From assembly GCF_048569485.1 (NCBI RefSeq), contig NC_134354.1:81158164-81222163 (forward strand): a stretch of 64,000 nt of DNA, given 5' to 3'. Below, in pieces: positions 10,630-21,485 of this stretch. The DNA comes from Anomaloglossus baeobatrachus. Its lineage: Eukaryota > Chordata > Amphibia > Anura > Aromobatidae. Made by a program: the position numbers and the translations under genes. Position 1 is the first letter of the stretch. Each line of letters opens with the position of its first letter. The notes under the pieces are model-generated. The model was not told where the DNA came from. It saw nothing but the letters and a program-made list of their open reading frames with translations, and searched no databases.

Positions 10630-11098
10630 CTCTAACATGAGGTATTTCTTTACCCACCCAGGGACAGCTTTTGGACGTCCCAATCGTCTGGGTCTCCCAA
10701 TAGAGCGCTGAAGAAGAAGGGAATTTTGTTACTTACCGTAAATTCCTTTTCTTCTAGCTCTTATTGGGAGACCCAGCACCCGCCCTGTTGTCCTTCGGGA
10801 TTTTTTTGTTGTTTGCGGGTACACATGTTGTTCATGTTGAACGGTTTTTTCGGTTCTCCGATGTTTCTCGGAGTTAATTTGTTTAAACCAGTTATTGGCT
10901 TCCTCCTTCTTGCTTTGGCACTAAAACTGGAGTACCCGTGATACCACGGGGGGGTATAGCCAGAAGGGGAGGGGCCTTGCACTTTTTAGTGTAGTGCTTT
11001 GTGTGGCCTCCGGAGGGCAGTAGCTATACCCCAATCGTCTGGGTCTCCCAATAAGAGCTAGAAGAAAAGGAATTTACGGTAAGTAACAAAATTCCCTT
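10630..11098 (+). repeat. DIRS-B internal complementary region and right terminal repeat
   Basis: Bases at about 10675-10745 are the reverse complement of the element's two extreme ends joined together (the left-end GGGAGACCCAGACGATTGGG region followed by the right-end aagtaacaaaattccctt region). This is the DIRS internal complementary region used as a bridge for circle formation. The block from about 10738 to 11098 folds back on itself (ttcttctagctcttattggg against its inverse) and forms the right inverted terminal repeat. The same layout recurs in DIRS-A, C, D and E. Confidence 0.8.
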
Positions 11099-11829
11099 CT
11101 TTTCGGCTCTTTTTATCGAGGTATTCTTTTACCCACCCAGGGATTGCTTTTGGACATCCCAATTGTCTGGGTCTCCCAATGGAGCGACAAAGAAGAAGGG
11201 AATTTTGTTTACTTACCGTAAATTCCTTTTCTTCTAGCTCCTATTGGGAGACCCAGCACCCGCCCCTGTTCCCTTCGGGCTGTTGTTTTTTTTTGTGTAC
11301 ACATGTTGTTCATGTTCATTGTTCTTTGGTTCATGGTTCAGTTCTCCGAACATCCTTCGGATTGAATTTACCTTAGACCAATTTATAAGTTTCCTCCTTC
11401 CTGCTTTGGCACCAAAACTGATGGGCCCGTGATGCACGGGAGGGTGTATAGTTAGAGGGGAGGGGTTACACTTTTTAAAGTGTAATACTTTGTGTGGCCT
11501 CCGGAGGCAGAAGCTATACACCCAATTGTCTGGGTCTCCCAATAGGAGCTAGAAGAAAAGGAATTTACGGTAAGTAAACAAAATTCCCTTCATTATTATA
11601 TAGAGTCATTACACACAGAGTGATCTATTCCTATATATTATATAGAGTCATTACACACAGAGTGATCTATTTCAAGTGTTTATTTCTGTTAATGTTGATG
11701 ATTATGGCTTACAGCCAATGAAAACCCAAAAGTCATTATCTCAGAAAATTAGAATATTATATAAGAACTGAAAAAAAATTTTTAAACTCAGAAATGTTGT
11801 CCTACTGAAAAGTCTGTGCAGTAAATGCC

Positions 11830-12384
11830 TCAATACTTGGTCGGGGCTCCTTTTGCATGAATTACTGCATCGATGTGGCGTAGCATGGAGGCGATCAGCC
11901 TGTGACACTGCTGAGGTGTTATGGAAGCCCAGGTTGCTTTGATAGCAGCCTTCAGCTCATCTGCATTGTTGGGTCTGGTGTCTCTCGTCTTCCTCTTGAT
12001 AATACCCCATAGCTTCTCTATGGGGTTTAGGTCAGGTGAGTTTGCTGGCCAATCAAGCACAGTGATACTGTGGTTATTAAACCAGGTATTGGTACTTTTA
12101 GCAGTGTGGACAGGTGCCAAGTCCTGCTGGAAAATGAAATCTCCAAAAAGCTTGTCGGTAGAGGGAAGTATGAAGTGCTCTAAAATTTCCTGGTAGATGG
12201 CTGCGCTGACTTTGGTCTTGATAAACCACAGTGGAGCTACACCAGCAGATGACATGGCTCCCCAAACCATCACTGATTGTGGACACTTCACACTAGACCT
12301 CAGCAGCTTGGATTGTGGCCTCTCCACTCTTCCTCCAGACTCTGGGAACTTTATTTCCAAATGAAATGCAAAATTTACATTCAT
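11830..12384 (-). pseudogene. Tc1 transposase, catalytic C-terminal part
   Basis: A 184-residue frame carries Tc1 DDE signatures: SVMVWGAMSS, the second-Asp block FQQDLAPVHTA, and the NSPDLNPIEKLWGIIKRK block with the terminal acidic residue of the triad. It ends RLIASMLRHIDAVIHAKGAPTKY, typical of this subfamily. The N-terminal third is at 18479-18874, on the other side of the DIRS-C insertion, so no functional gene remains here. Both parts read on the minus strand. Confidence 0.9.
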
Positions 12385-13603
12385 CTGAAAACACCTTGGA
12401 CCACTGAGAACAGTCCAGTTATTTTACTTTGTCGCTCTATTGGGAGACCCAGACAATTGGGTGTATAGCTACTGCCTCCGGAGGCCACACAAAGTATTAC
12501 ACTTAAAAGTGTAAGGCCCCTCCCCTACTGCCTATACACCCCCCGTGGGATCACTGGTTCCTCAGTTTTCATGCTTTGTGCGAAGGAGGCTAACATCCAC
12601 GCATAGCTCCACTGTTTAGTCAGCAGCAGCTGCTGACTTTGTCGGATGGAAGAAAAGAGGGCCCATACTAGGGCCCCCAGCATGCTCCCTTCTCACCCCA
12701 CTTTTGTCGGAGGTGTTTGTTAAGGTTGAGGTACCCATTGCGGGTACGGAGGCTGGAGCCCACATGCTGCTTTCCTTCCCCATCCCCTTAGGGCTCTGGG
12801 TGAAGTGGGATCCCATCGGTCTCCAGGCACAGGAGACCGTGCTCCGTCCACAGCCCTGGGGATCTGCTGGACATGGAGCTGAGTATCGTCAGGGACAGGG
12901 CCCTGCTACATTAAGGTACTCTGTGTCCCCGTACAAATCGCGCACACACACACCAGCATTGCTGGGTGTGTTAGTGCGCCGGGGGCAGCAGCGCGGCGCG
13001 CTTGTGCTATACTCACTGCAGCTTGCTGAGTGAGTTTATGTGTTAGGAACTACCGCACCGGCCGCTGATGGCGGTTTTTACAGCAGCGCTGCGGCGCGGC
13101 TGGGACTTGTGGTGCGCCGGGGACTTCCGCGCTGGCCGCGCTTATACGGCGGCCGCGCTTATAAATCGAGTCCCCGGCTTTTGCGGCCTAGTTCCGTTTC
13201 GTTCCCGCCCCCAGGCCTGCCAGTCAGGGGAAGGGCGGGACGCTGTGCTGAACTTCAGCGCCGAGGGCTGGAGTCTGCTTAGCATACTCCAACCCCCCTC
13301 ACTGGGCACAGTGGGACGCCAGTTTCCCGCACTTTGTCTGGGGCACGCCCACGGCCCGCCCCGCTTCACAGGACGCTGGCAGCCATTCCTGTTTGCAGTC
13401 TCAGTGGAGAAGGGAGACAAGCTCTGGGAGACCCAGACACGTGATTCTGGCGACCACACACCGGCTTGGAGCGGGCGGTAAGCGGCACCTCGGGTGCTGA
13501 CACCACTTGTGCCGAAGTGTTCATTTGTATATGCTTGTATTCTATACATTGCACTGTACGGTCGCTATTCTTGGCTATATACCCTCCTAGATTGCTAGAC
13601 AAC

Positions 13604-15094
13604 ATGTCGTCCGCAAAAAGCAAGGGGGCCAAGACACAGGCTTTCTATGCTACCTGTACCGCATGTGCGGCTGTTCTACCGGCTGGTGCCACTGACCCCC
13701 ATTGTGTGCAATGTTCGGCCCCTGTGGCACTTGCTCAGCCGGGGCCTCTGCTAGAGGTGGCCCAAGGAGAACCACCTGTGAACACTGTCCAGGTGACAGG
13801 GACGGAGTTTGCAGTTTTTGCTGATAGATTGTCGGTGACTATGACTAAAATCCTTCAGACTTTGCAGTCCAGACCGGTAACTCAGACCATGGGCACTGTT
13901 GATTCAATGCTCCCTGGCCCCCCTCATTTGGAACAAATCCGTGCTCCGGGGGGGTCCCATGCATCCCGGGGTGATGGCTCTGACACGGACGACAGTCCCA
14001 GACAGCCTAAGCGAGCTCGCTATGAGCGGCCCTCGACTTCATCACACTGGTCAGGGTCCCAGCAGGAGGACTCTCTGTATGATGAGGCAGAGGTAGCTGA
14101 TCAGGATTCTGATCCTGAGACCGCTCTCAATCTGGATACACCTGATGGGGACGCAATAGTGAATGATCTCATAGCGTCCATCAATAAAATGTTGGATATT
14201 TCTCCCCTAGCTCCTCCAGTGGAGGAGTCGGCTTCACAGCAGGAGAAATTCCATTTCAGGTATCCCAAGCGTAAATTGAGTACTTTTCTGGACCACTCTG
14301 ACTTTAGAGGGTCAGTCCAGAAACACCACGCTTATCCGGATAAGCGTTTCTCAAAACGTCTTAAGGATACACGTTATCCCTTTCCCCCTGATGTGGTCAA
14401 GAGCTGGACCCAGTGTCCAAAGGTGGATCCCCCAATCTCCAGGCTTGCGGCTAGATCCATAGTGGCAGTGGAAGATGGGGCTTCACTTAAAGATGCCACT
14501 GACAGACAGATGGAACTCTGGTTGAAATCCATCTATGAAGCTATCGGCGCGTCGTTTGCTCCAGCATTCGCAGCCGTATGGGCACTCCAAGCTATTTCAG
14601 CTGGTCTTGCGCAGGTTGACACTGTCACACGTACATCTGGTCCGCAAGTAGCGTCCTTAACCTCTCAAATGTCTGCATTTGCGTCTTACGCTATTAATGC
14701 TGTCCTAGACTCTACGAGCCGTACGGCAGTGGCGTCCGCCAACTCCGTGGTTTTACGCAGAGCCTTGTGGTTAAGGGAATGGAAGGCAGATTCTGCTTCC
14801 AAGAAGTGCTTAACCAGTTTGCCATTTTCTGGTGACAGACTGTTTGGTGAGAGATTGGATGAAATCATTAAACAGTCCAAGGGTAAGGATTCATCCTTAC
14901 CTCAGCCCAGACCAAATAAACCCCAACAGAGAAGGGGACAGTCGAGGTTCCGGTCCTTTCGAGGCTCGGGCAGGTCCCAATTCTCCTCGTCCAAAAGGAC
15001 TCAAAAGGATCAGAGGAGCTCAGATTCTTGGCGGGCTCAGTCACGCCCAAAGAAAGCAGCCGGAGGAACCGCTACCAAGGCGGCTTCCTCATGA
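13604..15094 (+). CDS. DIRS-C gag-like protein
   Basis: A frame from MSSAKSKGAKTQAFY. It has the same CxxC pairs (CTACAA, CVQC), central FPPDVVKSWTQCPKVDPP and ASFAPAFAAVWALQAISAG blocks, and basic tail as the DIRS-B gag-like protein. A longer in-frame extension upstream to 13466 is probably leader sequence; the ATG at 13604 aligns with the DIRS-B start. It is part of a retroelement, not a host gene. Confidence 0.78.
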   Translation: MSSAKSKGAKTQAFYATCTACAAVLPAGATDPHCVQCSAPVALAQPGPLLEVAQGEPPVNTVQVTGTEFAVFADRLSVTMTKILQTLQSRPVTQTMGTVDSMLPGPPHLEQIRAPGGSHASRGDGSDTDDSPRQPKRARYERPSTSSHWSGSQQEDSLYDEAEVADQDSDPETALNLDTPDGDAIVNDLIASINKMLDISPLAPPVEESASQQEKFHFRYPKRKLSTFLDHSDFRGSVQKHHAYPDKRFSKRLKDTRYPFPPDVVKSWTQCPKVDPPISRLAARSIVAVEDGASLKDATDRQMELWLKSIYEAIGASFAPAFAAVWALQAISAGLAQVDTVTRTSGPQVASLTSQMSAFASYAINAVLDSTSRTAVASANSVVLRRALWLREWKADSASKKCLTSLPFSGDRLFGERLDEIIKQSKGKDSSLPQPRPNKPQQRRGQSRFRSFRGSGRSQFSSSKRTQKDQRSSDSWRAQSRPKKAAGGTATKAASS

Positions 15095-18008
15095 CTTTCG
15101 GTCTCCTCTCTCCGCATCCTCGGTCGGTGGCAGGCTCTCCCGCTTTGGCGACATTTGGCTGCCACATGTCAAAGACTGTTGGGTGAGAGACATTCTGTCT
15201 CACGGGTACAGGATAGAGTTCAGTTCTCGTCCTCCAACTCGATTCTTCAGAACTTCTCCGCCTCCCGACCGAGCCGATGCTCTTCTGCAGGCGGTGTGCT
15301 CTTTAAAGGCAGAAGGAGTGGTGATCCCTGTTCCTCTTCAGGAGCAAGGTCACGGCTTTTACTCCAATTTGTTTGTGGTACCAAAAAAGGACGGGTCTTT
15401 CCGTCCTGTTCTGGACCTAAAACTGCTCAACAAGCATGTGAAAACCAGGCGGTTCCGGATGGAATCCCTCCGCTCCGTCATCGCCTCAATGTCTCAAGGA
15501 GATTTCCTAGCATCAATAGACATCAAAGATGCTTATCTCCACGTGCCGATTGCTCCAGAGCACCAGCGTTTTCTACGCTTCGTTATAGGAGACGAACACC
15601 TTCAGTTCGTAGCCCTGCCTTTCGGTCTGGCGACAGCCCCAAGGGTCTTCATCAAGGTCATGGCAGCAGTAGTAGCAGTCCTGCACTCTCAGGGTCACTC
15701 TGTGATCCCTTACTTGGACGATCTACTTGTCAAGGCACCCTCTCAAGAGGCATGCCAACACAGCCTGAACGTTGCGCTGGAGACTCTCCAGAGTTTCGGG
15801 TGGATCATCAACTTTGCAAAGTCAAATCTGACCCCAACCCAATCAATAACATACCTTGGCATGGAGTTTCATACTCTCTCAGCGATAGTGATGCTTCCGC
15901 TGAACAAACAGCGTTCACTACAGACAGGGGTGCAATCTCTCCTTCAGGGCCAGTCGCACCCCTTGAGACGCCTCATGCACTTCTTGGGGAAGATGGTAGC
16001 AGCAATGGAGGCAGTCCCTTTCGCGCAGTTTCATCTGCGTCCACTACAATGGGACATTTTCCGCCAATGGGACGGGAAGTCGACGTCCCTAGACAGGAAC
16101 GTCTCCCTTTCTCAGGCGGCCAAGGATTCTCTTCAGTGGTGGCTTCTTCCCACCTCATTGTCAATAGGAAAGTCTTTCCTACCCCCATCCTGGGCGGTGG
16201 TCACAACGGACGCGAGTATCAGGGTGGGGAGCAGTTTTTCTCCACCACAGGGCTCAAGGTACGTGGACTCAGCAAGAGTCCACCCTTCAGATCAATGTTC
16301 TGGAGATCAGGGCAGTGTATCTTGCCCTACAAGCCTTCCAGCAGTGGCTGGAAGGCAAGCAGATCCGAATTCAGTCGGACAACTCCACAGCGGTGGCATA
16401 CATCAACCACCAAGGAGGGACACGCAGTCGGCAAGCCTTTCAGGAAGTCCGGCGGATTCTAACGTGGGTGGAAGACACGGCATCCACCATATCCGCAGTT
16501 CACATCCCGGGCGTAGAAAACTGGGAAGCAGATTTCCTCAGTCGCCAGGGTATGGACGCAGGGGAATGGTCTCTTCACCCGGACGTGTTTCAGGAAATTT
16601 GTCGCCGCTGGGGGAGGCCGGACGTCGACCTAATGGCGTCCCGGCACAACAACAAGGTCCCGGCCTTCATGGCACGGTCTCACGATCTCAGAGCTCTGGC
16701 GGCGGACGCCTTAGTTCAAGATTGGTCGCAGTTCCGGCTGCCTTATGTGTTCCCACCTCTGGCGCTGTTGCCCAGAGTGCTACGCAAGATCAGGTCCGAC
16801 TGCCGCCGCGCCATCCTCGTCGCTCCAGACTGGCCAAGGAGGTCGTGGTACCCGGATCTGTGGCATCTCACGGTAGGACAACCGTGGGCACTACCAGACC
16901 GGCCAGACTTGCTGTCTCAAGGGCCGTTTTTCCATCAGAATTCTGCGGCCCTGAGCCTGACTGTGTGGCCATTGAGTCCTGGATCCTAGCGTCTTCAGGA
17001 TTATCTCAAGAGGTCATTGCCACCATGAGACAGGCTAGGAAACTAACCTCTGCCAAGATCTACCACAGGACGTGGAAGATATTCTTAACTTGGTGCTCTG
17101 CTCAGGAAGTTTCTCCCTGGCCATTTGCTTTGCCTACTTTTCTTTCCTTCCTGCAATCCGGGTTGGAAAAAGGTCTGTCGCTCGGCTCCCTTAAGGGACA
17201 AGTCTCTGCGCTATCTGTATTTTTTCAGAAGCGCCTAGCACGACTTCCTCAGGTACGCACGTTCCTGCAAGGGGTTTGTCATATCGTCCCTCCTTACAAG
17301 CGGCCGTTAGAGCCCTGGGATCTGAACAGGGTTCTAATTGCTCTTCAGAAGCCGCCTTTCGAGCCTATGAGGGATGTTTCCCTGTCTCGCCTTTCTCAGA
17401 AAGTGGCTTTTCTAGTAGCGGTCACGTCTCTTCGGAGAGTGTCCGAGCTAGCAGCGCTGTCATGCAAATCTCCCTTCCTGGTATTTCACCAGGATAAGGT
17501 GGTGCTGCGCCCGATTCCGGAGTTTCTCCCTAAGGTGGTATCCCCCTTTCATCTCAATCAGGATATCTCCTTACCTTCTTTGTGTCCTCGTCCAGTTCAT
17601 CAATGTGAAAAGGATTTGCATAGGTTGGATCTGGTGAGAGCACTTAGAATCTACATTTCCCGCACGGCTCCTCTGCGCCGCTCGGATGCACTCTTTGTCC
17701 TTGTCGCTGGCCAGCGTAAAGGGTCGCAAGCTTCCAAATCCACCCTGGCTCGGTGGATCAAGGAACCAATTCTTGAAGCCTACCGTTCTGCGGGGCTTCC
17801 AGTTCCCTCAGGGCTGAGAGCCCATTCTACCAGAGCCGTGGGTGCGTCCTGGGCATTACGGCACCAGGCTACGGCTCAGCAGGTGTGCCAGGCGGCTACC
17901 TGGTCGAGTCTGCACACTTTTACCAAGCATTATCAGGTGCATACCTATGCTTCGGCGGACGCCAGCCTAGGTAGACAAGTCCTTCAGGCGGCGATTGCCC
18001 ACCTGTAG
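15095..18008 (+). pseudogene. DIRS-C RT-RNase H, methyltransferase-like and recombinase region
   Basis: Contains recognisable RT (SIDIKDAYLHVPIA, YLDDLLVKAPS), RNase H (RIQSDNSTAVAYINHQGG), the methyltransferase-like tail (DVDLMASRHNNK, VAPDWPRRSWYP) and the tyrosine recombinase (TSLRRVSEL, AHSTRAVGASWAL, FTKHYQVH). These are parts of the DIRS-C fossil. The region is broken as a coding unit, with about one or two interruptions, while the recombinase part still looks intact. Confidence 0.82.
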
Positions 18009-18478
18009 GAAAGGGTCGTTTTTACGGCCCTATCATGAGGTATTATTTTACCCACCCAGGGATTGCTTTTGGACATCCCAATTGTCTGGGTCTCCCAATA
18101 GAGCGACAAAGAAGGGAATTTTGTTTACTTACCGTAAATTCCTTTTCTTCTAGCTCTAATTGGGAGACCCAGCACCCGCCCCTGTTTTTTTGTATACACA
18201 TGTTGTTCAGGTTGAATGGTTTCAGTTCTCCGATATTCCTTCGGATTGAATTTACTTAAACCAGTTTATTGGCTTTCCTCCTTCTTGCTTTTGCACTAAA
18301 ACTGAGGAACCCGTGATCCCACGGGGGGTGTATAGGCAGTAGGGGAGGGGCCTTACACTTTTAAGTGTAATACTTTGTGTGGCCTCCGGAGGCAGTAGCT
18401 ATACACCCAATTGTCTGGGTCTCCCAATTAGAGCTAGAAGAAAAGGAATTTACGGTAAGTAAACAAAATTCCCTTCTT

Positions 18479-18874
18479 CTCCTTGTCCCAGGTAAGACGC
18501 TTCTAGCGTTGTCTATTGGTCATGAGTGGCTTCACACAAGGAATGTGATAGTTGTAGCCCACGTCCTGGATATGTCTGTGTGTGGTGGCTCTTGAAGCAC
18601 TGACTCCAACAGCGTCCACTCCTTGTGAATCTTTCCAAAATGTTTTAATGGCCTTTCTTAACAATCCTATCAAGGCTGGAGTTATCCTGGTTGATTTTTG
18701 CACCTCTTTCTACCACATTTTTTTCTTTTCACTCAACATTACATTAATATTCTTGGATACAGCCCTCTGTAAACAGCCAGCGTCTTTACCAATGACCTTT
18801 TGTGGCTTACCCTCCTTGTGGAGTGTGTCAATATCTGCCTTCTGGACATCTGCCAAGTCAGCAGTCTTCCCCAT
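18479..18874 (-). pseudogene. Tc1 transposase, N-terminal part
   Basis: On the minus strand an ATG at 18874 opens MGKTADLADVQKADI, followed by a decayed helix-turn-helix DNA-binding region (LHKEGKPQKVIGKDAG, then a part with an internal stop, then RITPALIGLLRKAIKTFW). This is the N-terminal paired-like domain of a Tc1 transposase. The gene is cut by the DIRS-C insertion, and its C-terminal part resumes at 12426. It is a plain DNA-transposon remnant. Confidence 0.8.
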
Positions 18875-19150
18875 GATTATGTAGCCTACTGGACCAGACT
18901 AAGGGACCACTTTAAATGCTTTTGAAGCCTTTGCAGGTGTTTTGTGGTAATTGTTCTAATTTTCTGAGATAATGACTATTTTTGGTTTTCATTGGCTGTA
19001 AGCCATAATCATTAACATTAACAGAAATAAACACTTGAAATAGATCCCTCTGTGTGTAATGACTCTATATAATATATGCATTTCCCTTTTTTGTTTTGAA
19101 TCACTGAAATTTACTTTTTGACTATATTCTAATTTATTGAGATGCACTTG

Positions 19151-19468
19151 TACATGATCAGAACAGGTAGTAATGAGCCAGGCAAGGACCTACCGCATCG
19201 TGTGCATGTCAACGGGGAATTAGTAAGGTGACTGTAATACTTTTATTTTTAAGTATTCTTGATATTCCTTATGAAATAACCACAGTGGAGCGTTGTGTCT
19301 GACACTAAACATTTACCAGTCTCACAGAATGATCTTGTCCCCTCTGATCTGAAGGTGCACGGCCCCATTGACCTTAGAAATGGTAAGTTCTCATTGTCAG
19401 GTTATTCTTGCCTATACAGGAGGAATAACAGTAACACAGAGAGATGTTCCAGGAATATTTAAAGAGTG
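19151..19468 (+). other. ARL13B intron, no feature seen
   Basis: Short unique-looking stretch between the Tc1 element and the next MITE. The sequence at 19277-19381 has a weak exon-like look (AG before, ATG-gtaagt after), but it encodes nothing recognisable and does not fit ARL13B phase. Confidence 0.5.
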
Positions 19469-20043
19469 AAGGCCCCGTTACACGCTACGATATATCTAAC
19501 GATATGTCATCGGGGTCACGTGGTAAGTGACGCACATCCGGCATCGTATGACATATCGTAGATTGTGACAGCTACGAGCAACTGTGAACGAGCAAAAATA
19601 CTCACCTTATCGGTGCTCGTTTACACGTCGCTCATTTTCAAAAAATCGATCATCCTTCTACGCGCCGGTTGTTCATCGTTCCCGAGGCAGCACACGTCGC
19701 TCTGTGTGACACCCCGGGAATTATGAACTGCAGCTTACCTGCATCCTGCCGGCAATGCCTAAGGAAGGAGGTGGGCGGGATGTTACGTCCCGCTCATCTC
19801 CGCCCCTCCACTTCTATTGGCCGCCTCTGTGTGACGGCGCTGTGACGCCGAACGTCCCTCCCCCTTCAGGAAGAGGATGTTTGCCGCCCACAGCGACGTC
19901 GTTTGGGAGGTAAGTACGTGTGACGGGAGGTTACCGACTTTGTGCGACACTGGCAACAAATTGCCTGAAACGCACAAACTATGGGGGCGGGTGCGATCGC
20001 ACATGCGAACGCACAATATATCGAGGCGTGTAAAGCCGCCTTT
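19469..20043. mobile_element. Palindromic MITE of the TTTACACG family (copy 1)
   Basis: Imperfect inverted ends: AGGCCCCGTTACACGCTACG at the left, and ...GGCGTGTAAAGCCGCCT at the right. The interior is rich in gcgat/cgata steps and contains gacgcacatccggc. Three related copies occur at 55968, 56561 and 57871. There is no coding sequence. Assignment to a PIF/Harbinger-like group rests on the sister copies with TTA-type target duplications and is tentative. Confidence 0.7.
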
Positions 20044-21485
20044 ATTCCTGAATTAAAAGATGGGCAGGGTAGGAAAATCAAGCCATTTTACTATTTATTA
20101 AAATTTGTTAATTTCCCTGTTATCTATTTATTTTTTTCGTTTTTATTGTTTATTGCTCATTGCCAAGAACATCCGCCACGTCCACACGTCCACAGTGTAG
20201 CACAGGTGGCCAAAGCTGTGGAATGCTTGGAAACTCTTTCCTAGTGAGTTTGTAAGCGCTGCACAAAGTCTTAGCATCACTGAAGCATGCTGGGAGCTCT
20301 TCATCCCGGCTTTTAGTTCCCTGCATTTCTGATGGAGGTAAAGCTGCCTCATATTAGGAGCGACAGTCCAGGACAGCGGCGCTGCAATGCTGCTGGTGTG
20401 AACTGTCAATCGAGGAGTGCACCAGCCTCCAGCAGCAAGGACGTCCGGAGGCAGAGGAGCAGCGGGCACGCTTCTTACAAAAGATAGCAATAACCCTTTC
20501 ATAAGGATTGCATTGCTTCATACATTTTGCAAGTTAAGAGATGACCAAATCCCCTTTAAATAATTGGAGAAAACAAAAAAGTGATCCCTACTATGACATT
20601 CACTCTTCAACACACTACAATATAGAAAACAAACAAAAAAACGTATTACTCCCAAGCTTTGGCCATGTGAGGACTGTATAGTGCACGCCAGTTTGGCAGG
20701 ATAACCAGTGACGTGACTAGTATGATAGATCCAATCTCATCACCTCTGCTGGCCAGGCGGAGGGGTCTTCCAAAACTCACAACAGGGACCTGGTTACAAA
20801 TGTGCTTACATCGTTCATTCCTACATGAATGTGCCCCCAGATGGAGGAGAACGTCATTAATCTAATAAAGATGTCAGAATAATAAATCTATATTTTTCTA
20901 TATATTTTGTTGCACTTTATACTTAATAAATCATTGTCCAGCCTCTGTCTTTTGTGACCTTCATTTACCTGCCTTTCTACCTTATTCTCGAACTCTTTTT
21001 AATTTTTTATTTTTTTTTTGTTTTTAATTCTTTTCATTCTTTTATGACTTGAACTGACCTTGCTGCCAGCATGGGGCAGTAGACCCATAATCCATGTCGG
21101 GCTTTGCAGCTATAATACGGATGCTAACCTGTGCCTGCATTCTGGCCATCTGCATTCTCACGACCTGTGTCCACACTAGTCCTGGCTTCTAATATAGAAC
21201 CGTGATGTCGAGAAGAAATCTGGTCTAACTAATGCTGATAGCCCTTGTAGACCTACTATAGGGTACTATATATCACTGCTGATTCAACTATTCTAGGCCT
21301 CAATTTTTGGTAGTAATCATAGAAAAGGAAAGCTGTAGGGGTTACTACGCTTTCTTTAAAAGGTCCTATGGGGATGCAAAAACAGTAGACAGATTGGTTG
21401 CAGTTGTGATAATTTTTACCCACTGCCACTGTTTCTCCTCCCCAGTTTTTGTTTTCTTTTTGTACCAGTCTCCAATGCTTCATTA
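20044..21485 (+). other. ARL13B intron, no gene seen
   Basis: Unremarkable AT-rich intron sequence with a T-rich patch at 20996-21040. Six-frame reading shows no domain. I specifically looked for the intronless STX19 gene that is nested in ARL13B in mammals and did not find it here. Confidence 0.55.

Larger units (their letters stand above)
5021..11098 (+). mobile_element. DIRS-B: DIRS retrotransposon nested in DIRS-A, looks whole
   Basis: A 6.1-kb element lies between the two halves of a gccgtttt/ttttcggctc stretch of DIRS-A, and the uninterrupted form of that stretch can be read in DIRS-D. The left inverted terminal repeat begins near 5021. Gag, RT-RNase H-methyltransferase and recombinase frames follow in overlapping order. 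An internal complementary region sits at about 10665-10745, and the right terminal repeat closes at 11098. All expected parts are present and the frames are long, so it looks whole and is probably the youngest DIRS in the window. DIRS elements integrate by recombinase and leave no target duplication; none is seen. Confidence 0.92.
1841..11593 (+). mobile_element. DIRS-A: DIRS-type retrotransposon fossil, entered by DIRS-B
   Basis: A tyrosine-recombinase (DIRS1-like) retrotransposon inserted in the Tc1 element. Its left inverted terminal repeat starts TTTGTCGCTCCATTGGGAG at 1841. Its right end, a hairpin-forming terminal repeat with the internal complementary region, lies at about 11099-11593. 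Visible parts are gag-like sequence (about 2.3-3.5 kb), the methyltransferase-like tail and the recombinase region (about 3.6-5.0 kb). No RT-RNase H part is visible. The 5021-11098 interval belongs to the younger DIRS-B. It is broken, and older than DIRS-B because it contains it. Confidence 0.9.
12428..18477 (+). mobile_element. DIRS-C: DIRS retrotransposon fossil, nearly complete
   Basis: A second, independent DIRS insertion in the same Tc1 copy. The left terminal repeat starts TTTGTCGCTCTATTGGG at 12428, and the right end ...aaattcccttc finishes near 18477. Parts in order: gag-like frame (about 13604-15094), RT-RNase H (about 15.1-16.6 kb), methyltransferase-like tail (to 16989), tyrosine recombinase (about 16.96-18.01 kb), internal complementary region (about 18070-18150) and right terminal repeat. 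All parts are present, with about one or two breaks in the pol part, so it is a recent fossil. It is close in sequence to DIRS-B but has its own insertion point. Confidence 0.9.
1758..19150 (-). mobile_element. Tc1-type DNA transposon, split by DIRS insertions
   Basis: The ends are inverted copies: CAAGTGCATCTCAATAAATT from 1758, and its reverse complement ending at 19150. Each is flanked by TA (1756-1757 and 19151-19152), the Tc1/mariner target duplication. The transposon's own sequence is about 1.6 kb in three blocks: 1758-1840, 11594-12427 and 18478-19150. Blocks of about 9.8 kb and 6.1 kb between them are DIRS retrotransposons that landed in it. Subterminal sequence near 11600-11760 (gtcattacacacagagtg, present twice) pairs with its inverted counterpart near 18960-19075. 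The transposase reads on the minus strand and is no longer continuous. Confidence 0.93.

Noticed and set aside
13466-13603. Upstream in-frame extension of the DIRS-C gag frame
   Set aside because: The DIRS-B counterpart starts at the equivalent of 13604, and the extension is not conserved between copies.
19277-19381. Exon-like stretch between an AG and a gtaagt
   Set aside because: It encodes nothing recognisable, and the known ARL13B exons on either side join directly in phase.
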